Origin: Bacillota bacterium
GTDB lineage: Bacteria > Bacillota > Clostridia > Oscillospirales > Acutalibacteraceae
Direction of reading: 5' to 3'
DNA length: 43,524 bases
NCBI GenBank assembly: GCA_023417635.1
Contig: JAEZFF010000083.1
Coordinates: 1-43,524, forward strand
A program made the translations under genes and the position numbers. The notes under the pieces were generated by a model. The model worked only from the letters and a program-made list of their open reading frames with translations. It was not told the DNA's origin and did not search any database. This document shows, in pieces, positions 1 to 7,780 of this stretch (the first letter of the stretch is position 1; the number at the start of each line of letters is the position of its first letter).

Positions 1-621
1 CTCGATATTACCGCCACGTCGGATGCACGCAAAACGACAGTGGAAATGGTGCGGAAAGTAGCAGAGCGGATCTTTATTCCCTTTACGGTGGGTGGGGGAA
101 TTCGGACCGTGGAAGACTTCAGCACGATGCTTCGCGCAGGCGCCGATAAAGTTTCTGTTAATTCTGCGGCGCTGCTCAATCCGAACCTTATTTCCAATGC
201 AGCAGAAAAGTTTGGAAGCCAATGCGTTGTGTGTGCGATTGATGCCAAACGGAAGCCGGGCGGCGGCTGGACAGTCTGCCGCAGCGGCGGGCGCATTGAC
301 ACGGGGCGTGATGCACTGCAATGGGCAAAAGAAGCCGAGCGCCTCGGCGCGGGAGAAATTCTGCTGACGAGTATGGACTGTGACGGCCAGAAAAATGGCT
401 ACGATTTGGAACTGACGGCGGCAGTTTCCGAGAATGCTTCCATTCCGGTCATTGCTTCCGGCGGCGCAGGGAAGCGGGAAGACTTTCTTGCGGCGTTCCG
501 TCAGGGAAAGGCGGATGCAGTTTTGGCCGCTTCGCTGTTTCACTTCGGGGAGATTAAAATTCCGGAGCTGAAACAGTATTTGGCGAAAGAAGGAATCCCC
601 GTGCGCCTATTACAAAATTGA
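1..621 (+). CDS. hisF: Imidazole glycerol phosphate synthase cyclase subunit HisF (5' truncated)
   Basis: C-terminal 206 residues of HisF, the TIM-barrel cyclase that joins ammonia from HisH to PRFAR, giving imidazole glycerol phosphate and AICAR in histidine synthesis. The reading frame is open from base 1 (LDITAT, the conserved stretch after strand 2), so the start and the first catalytic Asp lie outside the window. Visible HisF motifs are VGGGIRT, VSVNSAA, the second catalytic Asp in CAIDAKR, LLTSMDCDG with KNGYD, and the phosphate-binding IASGGAG. The family usually has about 250 residues, so roughly 45 are missing. It is probably the last gene of a his operon, because a strong terminator follows at once. 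The call is secure from motifs; no HisH is visible here. Confidence 0.96.
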   Translation, partial: LDITATSDARKTTVEMVRKVAERIFIPFTVGGGIRTVEDFSTMLRAGADKVSVNSAALLNPNLISNAAEKFGSQCVVCAIDAKRKPGGGWTVCRSGGRIDTGRDALQWAKEAERLGAGEILLTSMDCDGQKNGYDLELTAAVSENASIPVIASGGAGKREDFLAAFRQGKADAVLAASLFHFGEIKIPELKQYLAKEGIPVRLLQN

Positions 622-631
622 AACGGCAATC

Positions 632-668
632 CGGCGGAGCATATTTCTGCTCCGCCGCTTCTATTTTA
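632..668 (+). terminator. Rho-independent terminator after hisF
   Basis: A perfect 10-bp stem, CGGCGGAGCA (632-641) with TGCTCCGCCG (648-657), has a 6-nt loop and is followed by the T-rich tail CTTCTATTTT. It closes the his transcript and separates it from the carboxypeptidase gene. Confidence 0.9.
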
Positions 669-724
669 TGGATAGAATTGTCCGGCCCGGCATAAGATTA
701 ATTATGAAATTGGAGGTGCTGGAA

Positions 725-1876
725 ATGAAGTTCAGAAAACTGACGGCCTGCCTTCTTGCGGTGGCCATGGCAATGTCCGCTTTTCCAGCGGGAGCGGCGG
801 CCATTTCAGCAGATGAGGTAAAAGCGCCTTCCGCTGTATTAATGGAAGCGCAGACAGGCAAAATTCTTTTTGAAAAGAATTCGCACGAAAAGCGCGCTTG
901 TGCATCCATAACAAAAGTTATGACGCTTCTGCTGGTTCTGGAAGCGGTTGATTCCGGAAAGATTACACTTACTGACAAGGTCACGGCCAGCCAGCATGCT
1001 TCTTCTATGGGCGGCTCGCAGATTTGGCTGAAGCAGGGTGAGTGTATGACGGTAGACGAATTGCTGAAAGCGGCGGTAATTGCCAGCGCGAATGACTGTG
1101 CCGTGGCGCTTGGGGAATACGTTGCCGGCAGTGAGGAAGAATTTGTCGCTCAGATGAACCGCAGGGCAAAGCAGCTGAAAATGAATGACACCGTTTTTAA
1201 AAACTGCTATGGCCTTGATGAAGATGGTCACGTTACTTCTGCCTTCGATGTTGCCATCATGTCGCGCGCATTGATTCAGCATCCGGCAATCTATAAGTAT
1301 ACGAAAACATGGATTGATTACCTGCGCGGCGGCAAAACGCAGCTGACGAATACGAACAAACTGCTGAAATCCTACCGGGGCATTACCGGCCTGAAAACAG
1401 GCACTACGAGTAAGGCAGGCAGCTGCATGGCGGCAACGGCTCAGCGGGATGGGGTAAGCCTGATTTCCGTTGTGCTTGGCTGCCCGGATACCAAAACGCG
1501 TTTTGTCAGCGCCGCGGCATTGCTGAACTATGGTTTCGCAAATTGGTCGGTCGCAAAGCCGGTACTTCCAAAAGAAGCCTCGGCCGCCGTACCCGTCCGC
1601 AACGGGATGCAGCCGCTTGTGGGAACAACAGTTGAGGCGGGCAGCAGTAGCATCCTGGTGCCGAAAGGCAAGGCGGGCGGCCTCCAATACAAAGTTGGGC
1701 TGCCTGCAAATGTCACTGCGCCGGTTCGCAAGGGCCAGGTTCTTGGGAAAGTGACTTGCTCGTTGAACGGTGAGGTGCTGCAGGAATACAGCATTCGCGC
1801 AAATGCGGATGTAGCTCCCATAACGTTTGCCTCTGCATTTCGAATCCTCCTGCGCAGTCTTTTAAGGGCGGATTAA
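725..1876 (+). CDS. D-alanyl-D-alanine carboxypeptidase (DacF/DacA-type, PBP5 family)
   Basis: Secreted serine peptidase that removes the terminal D-Ala from peptidoglycan pentapeptides and so limits cross-linking. The 383-residue product starts with a signal peptide (MKFRKLTACLLAVAMAMSAF, cleavage near AGAAA). The three penicillin-binding motifs are present: SxxK as S61-I-T-K64, SxN as S121-A-N123, and KTG at 224-226. A C-terminal beta domain follows, ending in an amphipathic stretch (FRILLRSLLR) typical of the membrane anchor of this family. The frame is open upstream to 668, but ATG 725 is preferred because GGAGGT lies 7 nt before it and the signal peptide begins there. It is transcribed alone between hisF and pgi. 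A DacF (forespore) role is possible in a spore former, but nothing here proves it. Confidence 0.93.
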   Translation: MKFRKLTACLLAVAMAMSAFPAGAAAISADEVKAPSAVLMEAQTGKILFEKNSHEKRACASITKVMTLLLVLEAVDSGKITLTDKVTASQHASSMGGSQIWLKQGECMTVDELLKAAVIASANDCAVALGEYVAGSEEEFVAQMNRRAKQLKMNDTVFKNCYGLDEDGHVTSAFDVAIMSRALIQHPAIYKYTKTWIDYLRGGKTQLTNTNKLLKSYRGITGLKTGTTSKAGSCMAATAQRDGVSLISVVLGCPDTKTRFVSAAALLNYGFANWSVAKPVLPKEASAAVPVRNGMQPLVGTTVEAGSSSILVPKGKAGGLQYKVGLPANVTAPVRKGQVLGKVTCSLNGEVLQEYSIRANADVAPITFASAFRILLRSLLRAD

Positions 1877-1917
1877 GAGGAAACAGTAAATATCGGCAAT
1901 AAAAATCGGCTTCCTCC

Positions 1918-1946
1918 TTGCAAACTTTTGTTATATAAGGTAAAAT
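1918..1946 (+). promoter_or_regulatory. Sigma-A promoter of pgi
   Basis: TTGCAA (1918-1923) and TAAAAT (1941-1946) are separated by 17 bp. The pgi start codon lies 38 bp past the -10 box, with AGGAGGA in between. Confidence 0.75.
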
Positions 1947-1984
1947 AGACGTATCAAATAAGCGATGTTCAGGAGGAAGAATCA

Positions 1985-3325
1985 ATGTCAATTCAGCTTG
2001 ATTCGCAGCATCTTTCTAATTTTATTGGTGAAGATGAGTTTACAGCTATTGCTCCGCAGGTGCTTCTGGCACATGAAACACTGCATTCGGGCACCGGCCT
2101 TGGCAATGATTTTCTTGGCTGGGTAAACCTTCCGGAAGATTACGACAAAGAGGAATTTTCCCGCATTCAGGCCGCGGCAAAACGCATCCGCTCAAATTCG
2201 CAGGTGTTTGTTGTCATTGGCATAGGCGGTTCCTACCTTGGCGCACGTGCAGCCATTGAATTTCTGCGCTCGCAGAATTACAATGCGCTGAAAAAAGATA
2301 CACCGGATATTTATTTCATTGGCAACAGCATCAGCTCGACTGCATTGGCGGATGTCCTTGACATTTGTGAGGGCAAGGATGTTTCCATTAATGTTATTTC
2401 CAAATCCGGCACCACAACGGAACCTTCTGTTGCATTTCGTGTGTTCCGCAGCCTCCTCGAAAAGAAATACGGCAAAGCGGAGGCCGCTCAGCGCATTTAC
2501 TGCACAACCGATAAGTCCCGCGGAACCCTGAAAGCCCTCGCAGCACGCGAAGGCTACGAAACATTTGTTGTTCCGGATGATGTGGGCGGGCGCTATTCCG
2601 TTCTTACCGCTGTTGGCTTGCTGCCAATCGCTGTTTCGGGTGCTGACATCAGTGCGCTGATGAAAGGCGCTGCGGAAGGCATGAAAGAGTTCGATAATCC
2701 GGACCTTTCCCAGAATCCTTGCTACCGTTATGCGGCAATTCGCAATATCCTGTACCGCAAGGGCAAGGAAATTGAGATTCTTGTAAGTTATGAGCCACGT
2801 TTCCAGATGATGTGCGAGTGGTGGAAACAGCTTTTCGGCGAAAGCGAAGGCAAAAATAACAAGGGCCTGTTCCCGGCTTCCTGCATTTTCTCCACAGACC
2901 TGCACTCCATGGGGCAGTATATTCAGCAAGGCCGGCGCATCCTGATGGAAACCGTTGTCCTCTTTGACAAACCGGTGAAGGATCTTACCATACAGGAAGA
3001 TGCTGACAACGGCGACGGGCTGAATTTTCTGGCAGGCAAAAAAATGTCCTACGTTAATGAAAAGGCTTTTGAAGGCACAGTGCTGGCTCATACTGACGGC
3101 GGCGTGCCGAACACGGTTCTCCGTGTACCGGATTTTTCGGAAGAATCTCTTGGCCGCTTGATTTATTTCTTCGAAAAAGCGTGCGCGGTTTCGGGTTATA
3201 TGTTGGGTGTGAACCCGTTTAATCAGCCCGGCGTGGAAAGCTACAAGAAAAACATGTTCGCTCTTCTTGGCAAACCCGGCTACGAAGGCGAAAAAGCCGC
3301 GCTGGAAGCACGCCTGAAAAGGTAA
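1985..3325 (+). CDS. pgi: Glucose-6-phosphate isomerase
   Basis: Cytosolic enzyme interconverting glucose 6-phosphate and fructose 6-phosphate in glycolysis and gluconeogenesis. The 446-residue length fits the short Firmicutes form (about 450) and not the roughly 550-residue proteobacterial form. Visible motifs include the sugar-phosphate site GIGGSYLGARA near residue 80, SKSGTTTEP near 140, GGRYSVLTAVGLLP near 200, the catalytic loop region GESEGKNNKG, the LHSMGQYIQQG segment and the C-terminal NPFNQPGVESYKKNMF with its active-site Lys. ATG 1985 follows AGGAGGAAGA with good spacing. It has its own promoter and is probably cotranscribed with the small P-loop gene 52 bp downstream. Confidence 0.98.
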   Translation: MSIQLDSQHLSNFIGEDEFTAIAPQVLLAHETLHSGTGLGNDFLGWVNLPEDYDKEEFSRIQAAAKRIRSNSQVFVVIGIGGSYLGARAAIEFLRSQNYNALKKDTPDIYFIGNSISSTALADVLDICEGKDVSINVISKSGTTTEPSVAFRVFRSLLEKKYGKAEAAQRIYCTTDKSRGTLKALAAREGYETFVVPDDVGGRYSVLTAVGLLPIAVSGADISALMKGAAEGMKEFDNPDLSQNPCYRYAAIRNILYRKGKEIEILVSYEPRFQMMCEWWKQLFGESEGKNNKGLFPASCIFSTDLHSMGQYIQQGRRILMETVVLFDKPVKDLTIQEDADNGDGLNFLAGKKMSYVNEKAFEGTVLAHTDGGVPNTVLRVPDFSEESLGRLIYFFEKACAVSGYMLGVNPFNQPGVESYKKNMFALLGKPGYEGEKAALEARLKR

Positions 3326-3377
3326 ACCCTGTTTTGGTGCCGGGAGCGGCAATACTTAAATAAATAGGAGGAGCAGA

Positions 3378-3794
3378 ATGATTGATCTGATTATTGGCAA
3401 AAAAGGAACCGGAAAAACGAAGAGGCTTGTTGAGCATGCAAACGAGGCAACCAAGAAGTCAACCGGCAATGTAGTTGTTATTGCAAAAGGCGCTCATCTA
3501 AATTATGACATTTCCCACGACGCACGTCTGATCGACATTGACTCTTATGGTATTCAGGGCGCGGAAGCACTTGCTGGTTTTCTGTGCGGCATTTGCGCCG
3601 GAAACTACGATGTAACCGACATCTTTGTTGACTCCACACTGAAAATCATCGGCCAGGATATTCTAGTCCTTTCCAAATTCATTACGAAGATGAACAAGCT
3701 TTCCGCATTGGCTGACACAAAGATTACACTCCTTGTTTCGGCAGACCAGAGTATTTTGCCGGAAGACATTAAGAAGATTTCTACAGCCGTTTAA
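3378..3794 (+). CDS. Small P-loop nucleotide-binding protein of unknown function
   Basis: A 138-residue protein that opens almost directly with a Walker A motif, GKKGTGKT at residues 7-14, and has a possible Walker B strand (DIFVDST, about 82-88). No signal peptide or membrane segment is visible. The rest (alternating hydrophobic strands and helices, such as NVVVIAKG and TKITLLVSAD) looks like a minimal RecA/ABC-like nucleotide-binding core without recognisable partner domains. I do not recognise a named family. GGAGGAG (3367-3373) precedes ATG 3378. It lies 52 bp after pgi on the same strand with no terminator between them, so cotranscription is likely, but a link to sugar metabolism is only inference. 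The gene is intact and ends before a stem-loop. Confidence 0.85.
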   Translation: MIDLIIGKKGTGKTKRLVEHANEATKKSTGNVVVIAKGAHLNYDISHDARLIDIDSYGIQGAEALAGFLCGICAGNYDVTDIFVDSTLKIIGQDILVLSKFITKMNKLSALADTKITLLVSADQSILPEDIKKISTAV

Positions 3795-3820
3795 CTTAAG
3801 TTTGTTTTGCTGCAGCTTGT

Positions 3821-3848
3821 TTGTGCCGGAGCGTAAACTCCGGCACAA
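3821..3848 (+). terminator. Stem-loop, probable weak terminator
   Basis: A perfect 11-bp inverted repeat, TTGTGCCGGAG (3821-3831) with CTCCGGCACAA (3838-3848), and a 6-nt loop. Only two T residues follow, so it may act as a weak or Rho-assisted terminator between the pgi transcript and the next promoter. Confidence 0.6.
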
Positions 3849-3903
3849 TTCACGCTGAGGGCGCTTTTGGGGGATGGTGCAGCCATTTTTCTTTTGATGG
3901 CTA

Positions 3904-3932
3904 TTGACAAAAACCGCATGAACCGGTATAAT
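3904..3932 (+). promoter_or_regulatory. Consensus sigma-A promoter of the YceD-rpmF operon
   Basis: A perfect TTGACA (3904-3909), 17-bp spacer and perfect TATAAT (3927-3932). This is the best promoter match in the window, as expected for a ribosomal protein operon. Transcription should start near 3939-3941, a few bases before the ribosome binding site. Confidence 0.93.
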
Positions 3933-3958
3933 AAAAAGCTGTAGTGCCGAGGTATGGT

Positions 3959-4453
3959 ATGATTCTTGATTTAAAGAAAATATTTACGGATGAGAACGAA
4001 ACCCTGTCGTTCGATTATGGGCTTGATTTATCTGCAGTGAAAGTTGATAATACTTGCCCGTTTGTATCTCCGGTCAGGGTAAAGGGAACTGTCGCAGGAC
4101 GTGACGGTTTTGCACTGTTGAAATTCAAAGCTTCTTTTGATTTTTCAGTTCCGTGCGACCGCTGCGCCAGAACGGTAAACAAGCATTACGATTATCCTTT
4201 TTCGCATACGCTTGTTCTTTCGCTCCAAAATGAAGACGACGACCGCTTTATTGAGGTTCATGACGAGAAGCTGGATTTGGACAGCCTTGCCCGGGAAGAT
4301 ATTCTTTTAGAGCTTCCCAGCAAGTTTTTGTGCAAAGAAGACTGCAAAGGCATTTGCCCGGTTTGCGGCAAAAACCTGAACGACGGCCCTTGTGGCTGTG
4401 ACCTTCAGCAAGCGGATCCCAGACTGGCCGTGCTGAAGAATTTACTCCATTGA
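3959..4453 (+). CDS. YceD family protein (DUF177), large ribosomal RNA accumulation factor
   Basis: 164-residue member of the YceD/DUF177 family, known in other bacteria to be needed for 23S rRNA accumulation and nearly always encoded directly before rpmF. It starts MILDLKKIF. An internal CDRC pair (about residues 76-79) and a C-terminal cysteine cluster (CKEDCKGICPVCGKNLNDG, then CGC) probably bind zinc. The frame extends upstream to GTG 3944, but ATG 3959 is preferred: GAGGT (3949-3953) is well placed for it, and the predicted transcription start (about 3940) leaves no leader for 3944. Coupling to rpmF 43 bp downstream supports the family call. Confidence 0.93.
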   Translation: MILDLKKIFTDENETLSFDYGLDLSAVKVDNTCPFVSPVRVKGTVAGRDGFALLKFKASFDFSVPCDRCARTVNKHYDYPFSHTLVLSLQNEDDDRFIEVHDEKLDLDSLAREDILLELPSKFLCKEDCKGICPVCGKNLNDGPCGCDLQQADPRLAVLKNLLH

Positions 4454-4496
4454 TAATTCCGCTTTTTAAATCAGTATTTGTAAGGAGGTGCTGAAC

Positions 4497-4679
4497 ATGG
4501 CAGTACCGAAGAGAAAACAATCGAGCGCAAGACAGAATAAAAGGCGTTCCAGCGTTTGGAAACTTAACGCACCGGCACTGGTAAAGTGCCCAAAGTGCGG
4601 CGAACTGACTGCCCCGCATAAAGTCTGCAGCAACTGTGGCTTTTATAATGGCAGGGAAGTTATTAAAAAGGAAGCCTGA
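4497..4679 (+). CDS. rpmF: 50S ribosomal protein L32
   Basis: 60-residue L32 of the large ribosomal subunit. It begins MAVPKRKQSSAR, the hallmark N-terminus, and contains a zinc-ribbon arrangement CPKC...CSNC (the C+ form). AAGGAGG (4482-4488) lies 8 nt before ATG 4497; GTG 4488 in the same frame overlaps that site and is rejected. It is the second gene of the YceD-rpmF operon and is followed directly by a strong terminator. Confidence 0.98.
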   Translation: MAVPKRKQSSARQNKRRSSVWKLNAPALVKCPKCGELTAPHKVCSNCGFYNGREVIKKEA

Positions 4680-4698
4680 TCCGGCGCGAACCGATTGC

Positions 4699-4731
4699 AG
4701 AGAAGGATTGATTTCCTTCTCTTCTTTTTTT
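4699..4731 (+). terminator. Rho-independent terminator after rpmF
   Basis: AGAGAAGGA (4699-4707) pairs with TCCTTCTCT (4714-4722) around a 6-nt loop, followed by a run of eight T residues broken only by the first C. It ends the YceD-rpmF operon. Confidence 0.9.
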
Positions 4732-4750
4732 GCCGGGAACCCGCTTTTGC

Positions 4751-4779
4751 TTGACGGAGTGGGAAAAGCATGCAATAAT
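4751..4779 (+). promoter_or_regulatory. Promoter of the der-plsY operon
   Basis: TTGACG (4751-4756), 17-bp spacer and AATAAT (4774-4779), with an extended -10 TGC directly before the -10 box. It lies just after the rpmF terminator and about 75 bp before der. Confidence 0.75.
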
Positions 4780-4855
4780 CAGATAAGTGTGTTCGGTGTG
4801 CGCGGTTTATTTTTGTGCCCGCCGGAGAGAATAATGAAAAGGGGAGTGATGTGAA

Positions 4856-6187
4856 ATGGCAAAACCGGTTGTTGCGATTGTTGGCAGACCTAATGTGGGA
4901 AAATCCACACTCTTTAACAAGCTCATCGGCCAGCGCGTTTCCATCGTGAATGATACACCCGGAGTGACGCGCGACAGAGTTTATGGCGCCTGCGAATGGA
5001 ATGGACGCGCATTTTCTTTGGTAGACACAGGCGGCATTGAGCCGCAGGGCGGTGACGAGATTCTTTCGCAGATTCGCGAGCAGGCCGAAGTTGCCATTGA
5101 CGCGGCGGATGTTATTATTTTCGTAACAGATATTCACACAGGCGTAACAGCCTCCGACAGCGAGGTCGCTTCCATGCTGCAAAAAAGTGGAAAGCCCATT
5201 CTCCTTGCCGTTAATAAGTGCGACAGCGTAGGCGACCCGCCTGCAGAGTTTTATGATTTTTACAGCCTTGGACTTGGTGACCCCATCCGTGTTTCATCCG
5301 TCCATGGTCATGGCACGGGCGACCTGCTCGATGCTGTGGTCAATCATTTTCCTTCCGAAGAAGAGGAAGAAGAAGTTGCAGATATTATTAAAGTGGCCAT
5401 TATTGGCAAACCAAACGTCGGCAAATCTTCGCTGGTAAATTATATTTCGGGTGAAGAGCGCTGCATCGTTTCCAACCAGGCAGGCACAACGCGTGATGCC
5501 GTCGACATTGCTGTGGAAAACAAGTATGGCCGCTTCCTCCTAATTGATACAGCAGGCCTGCGGCGCAAAAGCCGCGTGGATGATGCTGTAGAGCGTTACA
5601 GTATGATGCGCGCAGAGATGGCGGTAGAGCGCAGCGACGTCTGCGTGATTATGATTGACGGGACCGTCGGTTTTACTGAACAGGACTCTAAAGTAGCTGG
5701 TATGGCGCACGAGGCGGGTAAAGGATGTGTCATCGCCGTTAATAAATGGGATGCCGTTGAGAAAAACGAACATACACTCTCGCTGTACCGCAAGCGTCTT
5801 GAGCAGGACTTTTCCTTTATGGCATATGCAGATATTATCTTTATTTCAGCTAAAACTGGCCAAAGAGTGGACAAGCTGTTCGAAGCCGTGAAGAATTCCG
5901 CGAAAGCAAATTCTACCCGCATTGCAACAGGTATGCTGAACAACGTTCTTTCGCAGGCCACTTCCCGGGTTCAGCCGCCGACGGATAAGGGCAGAAGGCT
6001 GAAAATTTATTACATGACGCAGGTTTCGGTGCGGCCGCCTACGTTTGTATTTTTCGTTAATACAAAACAGCTGTTTCACTTTTCTTACCAGCGGTATCTG
6101 GAAAACACAATACGAGGCACGTTCGGCTTAAATGGTACACCGATTCATTTTGTCGTGCGGGAACGTGGAGAAAAACTGGAGGGCTAA
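4856..6187 (+). CDS. der: Ribosome biogenesis GTPase Der (EngA)
   Basis: 443-residue double GTPase needed for assembly of the 50S subunit. Two G domains follow each other. The first has GRPNVGKS (9-16), DTGG and NKCD; the second, near residue 180, has GKPNVGKS, DTAG and NKWD. A C-terminal KH-like domain ends in VRERGEKLEG. The length is standard for the family. ATG 4856 follows GGGGAGTGATGTGAA. plsY begins 5 nt after the der stop, so the two genes are cotranscribed, an arrangement known in Clostridia. No unusual residues were seen in the nucleotide-binding motifs. Confidence 0.98.
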   Translation: MAKPVVAIVGRPNVGKSTLFNKLIGQRVSIVNDTPGVTRDRVYGACEWNGRAFSLVDTGGIEPQGGDEILSQIREQAEVAIDAADVIIFVTDIHTGVTASDSEVASMLQKSGKPILLAVNKCDSVGDPPAEFYDFYSLGLGDPIRVSSVHGHGTGDLLDAVVNHFPSEEEEEEVADIIKVAIIGKPNVGKSSLVNYISGEERCIVSNQAGTTRDAVDIAVENKYGRFLLIDTAGLRRKSRVDDAVERYSMMRAEMAVERSDVCVIMIDGTVGFTEQDSKVAGMAHEAGKGCVIAVNKWDAVEKNEHTLSLYRKRLEQDFSFMAYADIIFISAKTGQRVDKLFEAVKNSAKANSTRIATGMLNNVLSQATSRVQPPTDKGRRLKIYYMTQVSVRPPTFVFFVNTKQLFHFSYQRYLENTIRGTFGLNGTPIHFVVRERGEKLEG

Positions 6188-6192
6188 GCTCT

Positions 6193-6909
6193 ATGCTGAG
6201 AAATATCGGTATCCTTTTCTTGCCGGCTTTGGCGGTAGCAGTTGTTGCCTATCTTTTTGGAAGTGTCAGCTTCTCCATCATCTTTGCAAAAAAGTTTGGA
6301 AATAATGTTGACATTCGAAGAGTGGGAAGCGGCAACGCCGGCATGACCAATGTACTTCGCTCTATCGGCGTAAAGGCGGCTGTTTTTACAACTATTTTTG
6401 ATTTTGCTAAATGTGTTGTTTCCGTCCTGATTGGCCGCATGGTTTTTCAGTACGTCTGCGCGGCAAATGCACTTCCTGCCTACTATATTCAGTATGGGGC
6501 GCTTCTGGCCGGGCTTGCCTGTGTGCTGGGGCATATTTTTCCGGTTTATTTTGGCTTCCGGGGTGGGAAAGGGATTCTTTCCACATCAGCGCTGATGCTG
6601 ATGCTTGATTGGCGTATTTTCATCGTTGGAATTTCTGTTTTTGTCATCATATTGGCTATATCGCACATTATATCACTTTCTTCAATCCTTGCAGCGGTGT
6701 CTTTTCCAATTTCAACCTTTCTTTTCTCGTTTTATGACTACAGCACAAAAAGTTCTGCATATGGTGTCCTGCCGGTTTCTTACATCTGGATTACAACATT
6801 TGCCTCTCTTGTGTTTTCAGTAATCCTCATTTGGAAGCACCGCGCTAATATTGAGCGCCTGCGGAACGGAACCGAGAAAAAGATTACCGTAAAGCATCAG
6901 GCAAAATAG
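6193..6909 (+). CDS. plsY: Acyl-phosphate:glycerol-3-phosphate acyltransferase PlsY
   Basis: Integral membrane enzyme that acylates glycerol 3-phosphate with acyl phosphate, the first committed step of phospholipid synthesis in Gram-positive bacteria. The 238-residue sequence has about five hydrophobic segments and the family motifs: VGSGNAGMTN (about 50-59), GHIFPVYFGFRGGKG (about 116-130) and the C-terminal HRANIERL. It is slightly longer than the usual 195-215 residues because of extra sequence before the last transmembrane segment. The ATG lies 5 nt after the der stop; translation is probably coupled, since no strong separate ribosome binding site is visible. A perfect hairpin follows. 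Confidence 0.96.
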   Translation: MLRNIGILFLPALAVAVVAYLFGSVSFSIIFAKKFGNNVDIRRVGSGNAGMTNVLRSIGVKAAVFTTIFDFAKCVVSVLIGRMVFQYVCAANALPAYYIQYGALLAGLACVLGHIFPVYFGFRGGKGILSTSALMLMLDWRIFIVGISVFVIILAISHIISLSSILAAVSFPISTFLFSFYDYSTKSSAYGVLPVSYIWITTFASLVFSVILIWKHRANIERLRNGTEKKITVKHQAK

Positions 6910-6927
6910 GAAATCTTGGCTTAACAC

Positions 6928-6966
6928 AAAAAGGAGCTTAACCAATTTCCGGTTAAGCTCCTTTTT
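6928..6966. terminator. Bidirectional Rho-independent terminator
   Basis: A perfect 16-bp stem (6928-6943 with 6951-6966) and a 7-nt loop. It is A-rich on the 5' side and T-rich on the 3' side, so it can end both plsY (plus) and the convergent minus-strand gene at 7020. The core AGCTTAACC recurs in the tRNA-linked terminators at 7813-8220. Confidence 0.93.
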
Positions 6967-7019
6967 CCGTTAGAGATGTTTTTGCAGTTTCAGTGTAAAG
7001 TATTCAGCGAGTAAAACGC

Positions 7020-7733
7020 TCATACTGTAAAGAAAAATGGGTTTTCGATATTTTGTGCGCCACACAGCTTTACAGCCATCTTATACATTGCCTTTGCATG
7101 AATGCGATCGTGCCAAACAAACCTTCGGCATACCTTTCGAAGCGACCATTGTTCCTCATAGCTTCCAGTGTAGACTGTATTCAGCAAGAAATCGGCTTGT
7201 TGTTCGAGCTTTGCAAACCCTTCTTTTCTGCACATAAGAATATCCGGCTCATTTGTCACGGGGATGCCGATTTCTCCAAAATAGTAGTTGTTTACGCTCT
7301 TTGTATGCTCATACATTTCATTTGCTGTAATAGGAACATTACCGTAAAAAGTCTTTCGGGGCTGCAGCATTGTATTGGATTTGTCCGGTATGGAATTGTA
7401 AAGCCGCAGAAAATCATTTGCAGATTTTAAGGCTATATGTTTTAGTTTAAGATATTCTGGCTCAGTAAGCGACAACTTTTCACTGTCAAATATCACATCG
7501 GAGTCCGCATCGTTAATCTGCAGTGAACTGCTCTTTTCCTGAACAATGGATATTTGGCACTCTTCTGCTTTGAGAACAGTTCTTCCAAGCCATTGTTCAT
7601 ACTGCTGTATCTCACTGCTGAACTTTTTCAGTGCTTCTTGCTGAGTCTTTCCACGAACGAAAGCGCCAATGTAGTTACCTGCGTAAATGAGATGGCCTTT
7701 GGAATTGAATTCATCGATTGCTTCAATTAACAT
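7020..7733 (-). CDS. Uncharacterised protein next to tRNA-linked repeats
   Basis: 237-residue soluble protein that I do not recognise. ATG 7733 follows GGGAGCG with 8-nt spacing on the minus strand. The N-terminal 50 residues (MLIEAIDEF, then AFVRGKTQQEAL) resemble the short strand-helix layout of HicB-like domains. The rest is mostly helical, and HDRIHAK near residue 210 recalls the metal-binding C-terminal helix of DinB-like four-helix proteins. Both resemblances are weak. Its base composition looks more AT-rich than its neighbours, and it lies between a terminator and a tRNA-Leu repeat array, a typical place for acquired DNA. An inverted repeat (AAAATAG, 6 nt, CTATTTT at 7752-7771) lies just upstream and may be its operator. 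Confidence 0.75.
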   Translation of the reverse strand: MLIEAIDEFNSKGHLIYAGNYIGAFVRGKTQQEALKKFSSEIQQYEQWLGRTVLKAEECQISIVQEKSSSLQINDADSDVIFDSEKLSLTEPEYLKLKHIALKSANDFLRLYNSIPDKSNTMLQPRKTFYGNVPITANEMYEHTKSVNNYYFGEIGIPVTNEPDILMCRKEGFAKLEQQADFLLNTVYTGSYEEQWSLRKVCRRFVWHDRIHAKAMYKMAVKLCGAQNIENPFFFTV

Positions 7734-7751
7734 TTGTTACGCTCCCAAAAT

Positions 7752-7771
7752 AAAATAGTTATTCCTATTTT
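7752..7771. promoter_or_regulatory. Operator-like inverted repeat upstream of the 7020-7733 gene
   Basis: AAAATAG (7752-7758) and CTATTTT (7765-7771) form a perfect 7-bp dyad with a 6-nt spacer, 19 bp before the minus-strand start codon. It could bind a regulator of that gene. Confidence 0.4.
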
Positions 7772-7780
7772 GTTTCTTAC

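Noticed and set aside
839..1687. 282-codon minus-strand frame opposite the carboxypeptidase gene
   Set aside because: The opposite strand encodes a full PBP5-type protein with all motifs; the frame is a shadow without a ribosome binding site or recognisable product.
2192..3352. 386-codon minus-strand frame opposite pgi
   Set aside because: It overlaps a clearly coding pgi, its product has no recognisable features, and it arises from codon bias on the other strand.
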